Source: Rhizophagus clarus (lineage: Eukaryota; Glomeromycota; Glomeromycetes; Glomerales; Glomeraceae). From it: a DNA stretch of 64,000 nucleotides. Location of the stretch: contig BLAL01000302.1 in assembly GCA_015698045.1 (NCBI GenBank), positions 682,001-746,000 on the forward strand. Reading direction: 5' to 3'. Shown in pieces: positions 51,190-60,711 of the stretch. The notes under the pieces are model-generated. The model was not told the origin of the DNA and did no database searches. It was given only the letters and a program-made list of their open reading frames with translations. Position 1 is the first letter of the stretch, and each line of letters opens with the position of its first letter. Both the position numbers and the translations under genes were made by a program.

Positions 51190-51865
51190 ATTTAATGCAA
51201 AATAAATAAATTGTCTTAATCCTTTACATGCAGTTTTACAACCAAATAAATTAATAACATAATGATGAGGATAAGAGTCAAGGACATAAGCACGTTTCTT
51301 GATTGTAAAAGAAATACCCAAATTATTTTTCCAAATAGAAAGAGTTTGATAATATGAAATTCATATTTAATCTTTAGTAAATCAAATATTCAAATGATTG
51401 ATTTCATCTATCAGTGTTTTAATAGATAACAAGGATAAGTGTTGCATCAAAAATAAAATAAAATTATTCAGAATAAAACCACATAAAAAATCTATGAAAG
51501 TAAAAGAATTATTATTATCAAATAAATCCTAAATACCAAGATCCTAAACAACTGCTTCTGAAATATTATTTGAATAAGAATTAATAAAGGAATAAATAAA
51601 ATTAATAAGTCAAGACAAATGTGATTGAGTGATAGAAATGACTTCTGAATATAACCAAATGTGAGATAAGGTTTTCAAAATGTTACCACAAAGAAAACAA
51701 GACAAATCATTATAAATGTGAAAATAATATTGTTGGGTATGTTCTAATGTAGATAAACTATCTAATAAAAGTTTGATTTTGAAGGATTTAAATGAAAGGT
51801 CTTCAAAAGAAATAGAAGAAGCATCCAATAGGTTATAATAGAAACACCAAATAGTCCATTCCAAT
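51190..51865 (-). pseudogene. decayed LINE fragment (end of reverse-transcriptase ORF)
   Basis: On the minus strand, an 84-codon reading frame (51864-51610) contains LSCFLCGNILKTLSHIWLYS, which fits the zinc-binding motif that follows the reverse transcriptase in LINE ORF2 (C-x2-C ... H). Downstream to about 51190 the translation continues in broken frames, with several stops, through IWKNNLGISFTIKKRAYVLD. This is a 5'-truncated, mutated copy. No target duplication or A tail was recognised at its 3' side. Confidence 0.5.
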
Positions 51866-52458
51866 TAATTGAAATAGTTGATCTATGATCACTGGTTAAA
51901 ATCAATTCTATCAGATACATATCGGGGACTTATATATCAGCGGCTAATTAGATAAATATCAGGTATTTTTACATATCAGGTATCTGATTTATTACACTTC
52001 AAAATATGCCTAATTATCAAGACCCCGATATCTAAACTATTGGTCACCGATATATTATTTAATATATATCAGGCACAGTTCTATCTTACACATATCAGGT
52101 ACCTGATATGTGATACAAATTTTAATACGTTAGATTTCATATTATATAACATATTAAGAAATTTTTTTGAGTTTACTTTCTTTATAGATTTTTCTTTTTA
52201 GAAATTTTTAATTCATTTAATGTAGTTAAAAAATTATTATTGTCTTATTTGTTGAATGCATTATCAAGTTTATAAATTTTTTGTAAAGTGTTTAAAAGTA
52301 TAATTATTATTGTTAATATTTTTATTTTATTACATATTTTATTACAATAAATTAATAAAAAAGTTACAGTCATTTATAATACAAGTTTAAGAAAAGTTTG
52401 CTTAAACTTTTCTTAATCATGATCACATTAGGATCAAGAGGAACAAGGGAAACTGCAA
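51866..52458. repeat. degenerate palindromic repeat (ATATCAGGTACCTGATAT type)
   Basis: At 51905-52115 short, self-complementary words such as TATCAGGTACCTGATAT recur with variation. The rest to 52458 is AT-rich, without a gene. Confidence 0.4.
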
Positions 52459-53010
52459 CCTAAAATAAATAAAAGAAATGTTAAAACTGCTTCTTAAATA
52501 TTCAAAAAATATCCCTTTCTCCCTCCTTACATTTCAAGTCTGAAGTCCAGCAATCTGAAAAAAATAAAGAAAAAAATGTTAGTAATGTTTCTTTAATATT
52601 AAAAAAAAATCACCCCCCTTTCCAACTTACATTCTCAAGTCTGATTCGTCCAAAAAGTTGACAATCTAAAAAAAAATAAAGAAAGAAACATTAGTAATGT
52701 TTCTTTAATATTAAAAAAAAAAATCTCCCACCCTTTCTAACTTACATTTCCAAGTCTGGTTCATTCAAGAAGACCAGCAACCTAAAAAAAATAAAGAAAG
52801 AAATATTAGTAACATTTCTTTAATATTAAAAAGAAAATCCTCCACCCTTTCTAACTTATATTCTCAAGTTCAGTTCATCCAAGAAGGCCGGCAACCTAAA
52901 AAAAAATAAAGAAAGAAACATTAGTAACATTTCTTTAATATTAAAAAAAAATTCCTCCATCCCTTCCAACTTACATTCCAAGTCTGAAAATGCAGCAACC
53001 TAAAAAAAAA
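52459..53010 (-). repeat. tandem array of intron-like units (array 1)
   Basis: Read on the minus strand, five units of about 96-116 bases each contain a complete intron-like segment: 52896-52974, 52782-52860, 52666-52745, 52555-52630 and 52459-52530 (72-80 bases). Four of the five start with GTAAG (the second has ATAAGT). They hold ATTACTAAT or a near variant as branch site, then TTTCTTTCTTTATTTTT and AG. Between them lie exon-like spacers of 24-36 bases related to GTTGCTGGTCTTCTTGAATG. No reading frame is kept across spacers. What the array does is unknown. Confidence 0.7.
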
Positions 53011-53114
53011 AATAAAAAAAAAATCATGGTTTAGAAAACTGTAAAAATAGATTGATTATAATAATCAATGATCGTCAAATTAAAATTAAAATGCTGAAAC
53101 TATTGCATATAACA

Positions 53115-53750
53115 CAGGTCGAAAGATGTCAAATCAGATATCAATCAGTCATCAATCGGGTACCTGATTGATGGTTGATTGGTATCTGATTTGTTCAATT
53201 TGATACCAATCGGCCTGTCTGATTGATGGCCGATTTCTGCTAAAATTTGACACCAATCAGCTACTAATCAGCTAGCCTGATTGATGGTTGATTGATGGTT
53301 GATTGATGGTCAATTACTAATAGTCAATCGATGGTCATTTTATGGTTAATTAATGGTCAATTAAGGCCAATTTGATGGGCATTCATGGTCAATTTAATGT
53401 CAATCGATGGTCATTTTATAGGTCAATTTGATGGTCATTTGATGGTCATTTTATGGTCAATTTAATGATCAATCGATAGTCAGTCAATAGTCATTTTATG
53501 GTCAATTTGATGGTCATTTGATGGGCATTTATGGTTAATTTAATGGTCAATTGATGGTCATTTTATAGGTCAATTTGATGGTCATTTGATGGTCATTTTA
53601 TAGTTAATTTAATGATCAATCAATGGTCAATCAATGGTCATTTTATGGTCAATTTGATGGTTACATTTTATGGTTATTTTATGGTTAATTTGATGGTCAT
53701 TTGATGGTCATTTGATGATGACCGATTGGTAGTTTATTGATGGCAATTGA
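53115..53750. repeat. low-complexity tandem repeat of ATCAATCGGTCA / GATGGTCATTT type
   Basis: The first 170 bases consist of self-complementary words (CAATCAGTCATCAATCGG, TACCTGATTGATGG). From about 53270 the sequence is a roughly 10-12 base repeat, mainly GGTCA(A/T)TT(T/G)GAT. A related block in inverse orientation ends at about 62690. No coding potential. Confidence 0.55.
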
Positions 53751-53959
53751 TAACTTTTTATTAACCATATAACTAATAATAAATTTATTACAGTATATAA
53801 TATTTATTACAGTATATAATATTTATTAAAAGTGTAATATTATTAAATAATTAATATCTAAAATAAAAAACATTCATAATTTTTTAAAGTTAGTATAGTA
53901 AAGTACAAATATAAAAAGTTAGTAATATGAATATATATATAAAAAAAAGAAAAATACGT

Positions 53960-54155
53960 GATAATGTTAGTAAAATATAAATATAAAAGAACATTAGTAA
54001 ATATAAAAAAAATAACATTAGTAAATACTAAATATAAAAGAAATAACATTAGTAAATATAAAAGAAATAATATTAGTAAATATAAAAGAAATAACATTAG
54101 TAAATATAAAAGAAATAATATTAGTAAATATAAAAGAAATAACATTAATAAATAT
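53960..54155. repeat. minisatellite, unit about 23 bases
   Basis: About eight copies of AACATTAGTAAATATAAAAG plus AAAT occur head to tail. Open frames across it (repeats of ISKYKRNN on one strand, LLYLLMLF on the other) come from the repeat itself and are not genes. Confidence 0.65.
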
Positions 54156-54529
54156 TAAAAAAAAAAAGAAGTATAGTGTTAGTAATACTAAAGAGTAAAA
54201 TAAAATATAGTTCGTACAATACCAAAAATACAATAATCATAAAAATAAAATGTACTTGTAAAAAGAGTAAGGAGAAAGCAGAAAGAGAGTGAGTGTATTT
54301 GAAAAAATAAACAAAACGCGTTTAATAATTTATGCATGTTAAGATCAAATCACGTGCATAAAGATCAGGCCAAATTTTGATTGGTCAATAATAGATAAAT
54401 AGAGTCGTTTACTATAACAATATTTTAATTTGTAATTTTATTTATTTAATATATTTAATAAATCTTATTTTATAAAAACTGTGTTAAAATTTAAAAAAAC
54501 AAAAATAATAAATTATTTGGTATTATATT

Positions 54530-54710
54530 TTTACCAGTCCAATATCTACAAGTAACCAAAGCCAGCACCTACAAAAGAAAGAAAGAAAAATTAATTAAAA
54601 TTTTTAAAAAATGATTTAAAAAAGTAGTTTTTAAAGCTTTCATTTTCAAAACTTACTGATCAGAGTACAATCCACATACAAGGAACCTAAGCCAATACTA
54701 GGGTTCTGCA
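54530..54710 (-). repeat. isolated intron-like units
   Basis: On the minus strand, an exon-like piece containing GTATTGGCTTAGGTTCC leads to a GTAAGTTTTG donor. A TTTTTCTTTCTTTCTTTTGTAG-like acceptor follows, then a second exon-like piece GTGCTGGCTTTGGTTACTTG. The first piece recurs near 62900. Confidence 0.45.
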
Positions 54711-54711
54711 A

Positions 54712-54918
54712 AAAATCTGATCTGATTAGATCTGATCCAGATCTGATCGGGTCGGATCTGGATCAGATTATAGTATTATAATCCACAGATCGGATTCAGA
54801 TTCCAAATTTGAATCTGAAGTTCAGATTCAGATTTGAAATTGTATAATCTGAATCTGTCGAATTGAATCCAGATCAGATCTGCCAGATCTGGATCAGATC
54901 ATAAGATCTGTTAATCCA
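54712..54918. repeat. GATC-palindrome repeat (AGATCTGATC type)
   Basis: About 200 bases built from variants of CAGATCTGATC and GGATCTGGATCAGATT, so that almost every part can pair with another. The same kind of block occurs at 62694-62890. Confidence 0.6.
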
Positions 54919-54925
54919 AGCGTTT

Positions 54926-55125
54926 TTGTTTATAAAATTGCAAAAGAAAACATCAGAACAGATAATTCCGGCATTTTATATATATGAAGTTGCAAAAGAA
55001 ACGCCAGAACAGATGGTTCCAGCATTTTTTACATACCAAATTGCAAAAAACAAATATCAGAACAGGCGATTTCGCATTTTTATTTATAAAATTTCAAAAA
55101 AAACGCTAGAACAGAACTGCGACCT
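54926..55125. repeat. tandem array, unit about 57 bases
   Basis: Four diverged copies of a unit with GCAAAAGAAACGCCAGAACAG followed by a TTCCGGCATTTT-type segment. Because 57 is a multiple of three the array is open in one frame, but the encoded sequence has no family marks and the copies are diverging at all codon positions, so I do not call a gene. Confidence 0.5.
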
Positions 55126-55204
55126 ATTAAACACGCCAAAATGGCGGTCTTTCACATTACTTTATGGAAAAAAAATGCTGAAATTGGCATTTTTTTTTGA
55201 ATAA

Positions 55205-55705
55205 CACCGTTTATTAATGGAAAAAACGTTAAATTATTTTTTAAATAAACAATTTAGAAAAAATGTTAAATCGTTTTGTTTTATTAAACGATTTAGAAAA
55301 AACCCGTTAAAATCATTTTTTATTTATTAAAACGATTTTTAAAAGAAACGTTGAAATCATTTTTTTTATTAAAATCGTTTTTTTTTTGTTAAACGATTTT
55401 AAAAAGTGTAAAATCATTTTTTTTTATTAAAACGATTTTAAAAAAACAGTTAAAAATCGTTTTTTTATTAAACAATTTTTTTAAAAAAAAAGTTAAAATT
55501 GTTTTTTATTAAACGATTTTTAAAAAACTGTTAAAATTATTCTTTCATTAAAACGTTTTAAATAAAAATGTAAATCATTTTTTTTTATTAAACGATTTTA
55601 AAAAAACGTAAAATCATTTTTATTAAAACGATTTTGAAAAAAAATACATACTTTCATTAAAACGATTTTGAAAAAAAATGTAAAATCATTTTTTTTATTA
55701 TCGCC
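55205..55705. repeat. AAAACGATTTT tandem repeat
   Basis: About ten variable copies of a 45-60 base unit made of TTTATTAAAACGATTTT and AAAAAACGTTAAAATCA, each palindromic around CGAT/ATCG. Non-coding. Confidence 0.6.
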
Positions 55706-55955
55706 GTTTTCAAATTGGTGCGACCTTATGATAATCATCAAATAAAAAAAACCACCAATTTTCCTAAATATTTTCAATTTGACAAATGTAAGGTGTTCTT
55801 TCTTTATGATTACTTACAATTTCCCAGCAGTACTTGTGTCGGTAGGCTCACTTGCACCTTCCTTTTAAGTTTTAGAACAAGTTATTATATACTATTTAGA
55901 GTTTCTTTTTCCTGAAGTTTGCGATTTTTATAGATTACTATCAATTTCTCTGGAT

Positions 55956-55963
55956 TTTTCAAT
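55956..55963. other. 8-base target-site duplication, left of the hAT element
   Basis: TTTTCAAT here and at 60676-60683, directly outside the two terminal inverted repeats. Eight bases is the length made by hAT transposases. Confidence 0.85.
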
Positions 55964-56255
55964 TATACTTTTCCGCGAATTAATTACGGTTTCGGCATTA
56001 CGTCTGTAAAAATATGTCGTAATAATTTCGGCATAGCTATTTTTTTTTGACATATTGCCGTATTGTATTTTTACAGCCGTATTAAATTTATACAGACGTA
56101 ATTGCCGAATTGTCAAAATGATTTACGCCAATGACATCATAGTATCACAATATATTTACATTAAAAATTTTGCATATTTGTTTAAATGTTCTTTGTTTCT
56201 ACTTTGAAATTTTCTTTGTTCTGCTACTTTTTTCAATAAAATAAAGCAAGTTATA

Positions 56256-58669
56256 ATGAGTGAAAGTGAAAATCCAGTACTAAAAAAGCCAAATGCCAAA
56301 CCAGGTCGAAAACCAAAAGAAGTTTGGAATTTTTTTATAGCTATTGGAGAAAAAAAAGAAGGACACCAAGGTTGTAAATGTAAATATTGTCCATGGAGTC
56401 AAACACGTGGTGAGCCAAATAATATGGAAGCACATTTGGCACTTAGTTGTCATAAAGCACCTTATGACGTTAAAGAAAAATTTTTACTTATGGTTAAAAC
56501 ACGTGGAGAAATTGAAACTTTAGAAATATTATCCAAAAAAAGAAAAGTTGGATATCAACAGTCAATTACAAAATACGGTGAATCAAAAATAATTGAACCA
56601 ATTAAAAAGCAAATTTGTGATCGTACAGTGGCCAAATTTTTTATCTGCTGTGGTGTTTCTTTCCGTCTTGTTGAACATCCTTTTTTTATTGATATGGTTA
56701 AAAGTCTATGTTTAGGGTATGATCCTCCAAGTGCAAATGCGCTTTCACAAGATTTTTTATATGAAGAATTGGCAAAAATCGTGGTTGATCAGCATTTAGA
56801 ACTAAAAAGAACAAAAAATTTAACGTTAGGTAATAAAAAAAGATTACAATTTTTATTTGTTCTTATTTGTAAACAAATTTATTAATTATTATTATTTAAT
56901 TAGGATTTGATGGCTGGACAAGCCCTTTAGGACAGTCATTATATGCGTTTGTAATAATGACACCTGATCGAAGAGAGATTATACATTGCATAAAAAATCT
57001 CTCTGCTAATTCCCATACAGCAAATTTTCTTGCTGATCAGTTAGACGAAGTAATTACTGAAATTGGTGCAGAAAATTTTGCTGCAGTTGTATCAGATCAT
57101 GCATCCGCTTGTGCAGCTGCTAAAAAAATAATTGCTGAACGGTATAAGCAGATATTACCCATCAGATGTATTGCCCACCATGTAAATCTTATTTCAACCG
57201 ACATTTGTAAAACAACATTTGCAAAGGATGTAATTTCAAAATGTCAAAAAATAGTTAAATACTTTAAACAGTCTCATCAAGCTGGTGAAGAATTACGTTC
57301 AAAAATAACAAATGAAATAAAAGGAGGAGGACTAAAAACATATGTAGTAACTAGGTGGACTACAGCTTGGGACTGCACAAATTCAATTTTACGACTTGAG
57401 CAAATACTTAAAAATGTAAGAAAAAATATATTTGTATTATATATTCATTTACTAATTTTTTATTAATAATTAACTAATCAAGGTATTAGATGAAACTCCG
57501 GAAAAATTAAGTACTGACATTTCAGAACTTATTCGAAGTCGATCTTTTTTTACCGATGTTGAAGCTGTAAATACTCTCCTAGGACCAGTAAAATCAGTTG
57601 TTAAATCACTAGAATTTAAAACAACAACTCTTGCAGATTGCTTTATTGAACTGATCAACCTTTCACGGAAAATCAAATCACTTCCGCCTGTTTCCAATTA
57701 TGATTTTAAGCATCAATGTGTTGAGCTGTTTAATAAACGTTGGCAAGAATTTGATATTCAACTTTACATTTTAGCATACTTACTTCATCCGCACTACAGA
57801 GGTAAATATTTTATTAAAACTTAGAATTGTTACTATAATAATTTTTTTAATTCTTTTTAATATTAATTTAGGAAAAGGCTTACGACCAACTGTATTACGT
57901 GATGTGTATATTTTGGCTATGAAAATATGGATTAATATGGGTGGTGGCGAATTTTCTTCCGCCGATTTAATTTCTCAAATCCAATCTTTTTATTTAAGAA
58001 AAGAAGAATACAACATTCCATTTAGTACAAGTAAGGGTGATGCTATTACTTGGTGGATTTTGTGTAATCCCGTTCATAATAACGAAAATCATATACAAAA
58101 GTTGGCGTTGAAAGTATTGGCAATAACTCCTCACAATGCCGGATGTGAGAGGGTTTTTTCAGTATTGGGATGGTTTGCAAATCAAAGAAGAACTAAGTAA
58201 GTTTTAACTTTATATTTAATATACGTTTTTACAGCTTACTTAATATTTTATAATTATATAAAATAGATTGAAAGTTGAAAAATTGGAAGCTATGGCCAAA
58301 CTTCATACACACTATATTACAAATGCCCAAAAAGAATTAAAATATGCTTATGCAGGTGTATCAGAAGACGATTTTCAATTTTCCATACAAAAAGCACTGT
58401 CAGAAGCTAACGCGAGTGACGATTTAGATGAGGATGAGGATGAATTTTTTGATGATGACGATAACGAAGAGGATAATCACGATTCAAACATTCCTAGTCA
58501 GAGAGATACAGAAATCGAAAGATGGGTTGACATAAATGATCCAGAACTAAAAAGATTACTTAATATAGAAGTAAATGTAGTCATTGAACCACATCCATTA
58601 CCTATTATTAATCATGGTTCAAATGTATTTGACATTGAGGCTACCGTTGATAAAATATTAGGTAGTTAA
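56256..58669 (+). CDS. hAT-family transposase (BED finger, RNase-H-like core, dimerisation domain)
   Basis: Exons 56256-56829, 56904-57415, 57483-57801, 57872-58196 and 58267-58669 give 710 aa with no interruption. An N-terminal BED zinc finger (VWNFFIAIGEK ... CKCKYCPW ... HLALSCH) is followed by the catalytic core, with Asp194 in GFDGWT, Asp256 in VVSDHAS and Glu561 in AGCERVFS. The C-terminal dimerisation block is ITPHNAGCERVFSVLGWF. CIAHHVNL, the conserved C/H motif of hAT transposases, is present. All three acidic residues remain, so the enzyme may be active. The C-terminal tail is very acidic (DEDEDEFFDDDDNEED). Introns are 66-74 bases, like those of host genes. Confidence 0.88.
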
Positions 58670-58899
58670 TATTTGAAATTCAATTTATTTTTTTACGTGA
58701 AGAACAATTACCAGTATTCAAAAATAAACAATAAAACTGAATATTGTCTATTTGTGTCACTATATGATTTTTGTATTTAACATAAAATAACTGTTCAACT
58801 CTCAAAGTGAATTAAAGATAGTGCTCGCATGAGCCAAAGATTCTTATTGAAATATAAAATTTATTATCATTCCTAATTTCTTTTCTCACCCACAATTAC

Positions 58900-59359
58900 C
58901 TTCTAGGGTCATTCCATAGTAACCCGGGAAGGTCCCTACAAAAAAAAACCAAAAAAAGGAATGTCAGTAATGTTTATTAACGATCCTATAATAATAGGAT
59001 AATTCCCATTCTATATTACCTTCCAAGGGCCATTCCGAAGTGCCCAGAAGGGTCCTACAAAAGAAAGGGAACGTTAGTAACGTTCATAGTAAAAAGCAAC
59101 ACTAAAGTCCCTCTCAACTTACATTACCGAATCTCTAAGCCGAAATTCAAGTCCAGGAGCCGTTCCTAAAGAAATAAAAGGTTAATAGCGTTCCCATAAT
59201 AAAAAAATAACACCAAAATTCAACTTACAGTACATTACCGAAGTTCTAGACTGAAATTCAAGTCCAGAAATCGTCCCTAAGTCAAAAAAGAGAAGAAGGA
59301 ACGTTAGTAATGTTCCAAAAATAAAAAAAAAATCACGAACCCTTCCCCCTGTACTTACC
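58900..59359 (-). repeat. tandem array of intron-like units inside the hAT element (array 2)
   Basis: On the minus strand, intron-like segments lie at 59277-59358, 59166-59228, 59055-59122 and 58936-59019 (63-84 bases). Donors are GTAAGT or GTAATA, branch-like sequences are TTACTAAC, CTATTAAC, TTACTAAC and TTACTGAC, and all end in a pyrimidine tract plus AG. Spacers of 35-48 bases include related pairs (CTGGACTTGAATTTC in two of them; GGAATGRCCCT in the other two). The orientation is opposite to the transposase gene. Confidence 0.65.
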
Positions 59360-59645
59360 GTTCTAGTGTTTCAGACCGAAAATGAAAAAATAATTTTTTT
59401 AAAAATATTTCGGCTTAAAAACCGACATAAATAATTTTTTTTCTTTTAACTATTCGGCTTAAATTTTTTATTAAAAAAATAAGCCAATCGGTATTTTTTC
59501 AAAAGTCGGATTTTTATTTGTAATATTTTTTTTAAAAAGGTTAAAAATCACGATTTCGGTATCAGTCATATGATTTTATTTACCGATCATTTTTATAAAA
59601 AAAATTATTTTTTTCGTTAGCCGTTAAGAATGTCTACTAGAATCT

Positions 59646-60068
59646 GTAAGTATATGGAAAACAAAGTTTTTTGGAATTTACTTTGAAGAAACGTGCTAAA
59701 CGTTTTTTATCTTAAGTTTCGGTTTTCTGGAGTCTATAGGATATGGGTAAGTACGAGTTTTTTTGGAATTTACGCTGAAGAAACGTACTGACCGTTTCTT
59801 TTCTTATTTTTTGTAGGTTTCGGTTTTCTGGAGTCTATGGGATACGGGTACTTGTATGGGGGACGAGTTTTTTTGTAATTTACTTTGAGGAAACGTATTA
59901 ACCGTTTCTTTTCTTATTTTTTGTAGGTTTCGGGTTTTCTGGTGTCTATAGGATAATGGTAAGTGTGTAGGGACAAGTCCTTTTGGAATTTACTTTAAGG
60001 AAACGTACTAACCGTTTCTTTTCTTATTTTTTTGTAAGTTTCAGCTTTCTGGTGTCTATAGGATACGG
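59646..60068 (+). repeat. tandem array of intron-like units inside the hAT element (array 3)
   Basis: On the plus strand, intron-like segments lie at 59646-59716, 59747-59816, 59848-59926 and 59959-60038 (70-80 bases). Three donors are GTAAGT and one is GTACTT. The branch-like words are GTGCTAAAC, GTACTGAC, GTATTAAC and GTACTAAC, followed by CGTTTCTTTTCTTATTTTT and AG. Spacers of 30-32 bases are copies of TTTCGGTTTTCTGGAGTCTA plus TAGGATACGG. The last spacer has lost its donor (ATAAAT). Confidence 0.7.
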
Positions 60069-60440
60069 ATAAATGTGTGAGGATGAGTTCTTGTGGAAGT
60101 TTTTTGAAGAAATATAATAATTTTATTTGTCTCAAATTAATAAATAAAAATTGGACTTGATTTTATATAAACTTAGATTCGAAATTGTATATTTTATAGT
60201 AAAATTTGAACTTGTATGCTGATTTTATAGTAAAATTAGATACATAAAAGTTCTATTAAAATTTTTGAGTCTGTATATATGGGATCCTGGTAAATCGGAT
60301 CGATAGGTCATATGATCGATGCCGAAATCGCTGTGACGACGGAATCGATATCTTTTTTTTTTTATTTTTACTTAATATGTGAACTGTGTAAACAAGCCGG
60401 CTCAGAGCTTTTATTAATGGTGAATCAAATGCGAATTAAA

Positions 60441-60601
60441 GTCTGTCAAAATATATTACTGTATTAGGTCTGTCAAAATGTATTTACGTCTGTCAAAATA
60501 TATTTTGTCTGTCAAAATGTATTTCGTCTGTCAAAATGTATTTCGTCTGTCAAAATGTATTACGTCTGTCAAAATGTATTACGTCTGTCAAAATAATTAC
60601 G
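60441..60601 (+). repeat. hAT subterminal repeats, eight copies of a 19-base unit
   Basis: GTCTGTCAAAATGTATTAC and close variants are repeated head to tail about 75 bases inside the right end. Two degenerate copies occur inside the left end (near 56000 and 56092). Arrays like this in hAT elements commonly serve as transposase binding sites. Confidence 0.6.
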
Positions 60602-60675
60602 GTTACGTCAATTCGGATTCGGCTCTGCTGCCGTATATTTCGGCATTCTAAGAATCTAATTCGCGGAGAAGTATA

Positions 60676-60683
60676 TTTTCAAT
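60676..60683. other. 8-base target-site duplication, right of the hAT element
   Basis: TTTTCAAT, identical to 55956-55963. Confidence 0.85.
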
Positions 60684-60711
60684 TAGAAGTTTTTCCGACA
60701 AGTTCTTTCAA

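Larger units (their letters stand above)
55964..60675 (+). mobile_element. complete hAT transposon, 4.7 kb
   Basis: The element is bounded by terminal inverted repeats TATACTTTTCCGCGAATTA (left) and the inverse of TATACTTCTCCGCGAATTA (right), one mismatch in 19, with an 8-base duplication TTTTCAAT outside. It contains a five-exon transposase gene (56256-58669) that reads without a stop. Two arrays of intron-like units (58900-59359 and 59646-60068) and eight copies of a 19-base subterminal repeat (60441-60601) follow. It inserted about 30 bases upstream of the ATG of a Tc1-type transposase gene. A second copy's right end is nearly identical, so the family seems recent. Confidence 0.85.

Noticed and set aside
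53858-54233. ORFs on both strands encoding LLYLLMLF-type and ISKYKRNN-type repeat proteins
   Set aside because: They are translations of a 23-base minisatellite and have no family similarity.
55800-55963. hAT left end placed further upstream
   Set aside because: The terminal repeat and 8-base duplication fix the end at 55964.
60441-60601. A CRISPR-like array (regular 19-base repeats)
   Set aside because: There are no unique spacers, the units are directly adjacent, no cas genes are present and the genome is eukaryotic. It is a subterminal transposon repeat.
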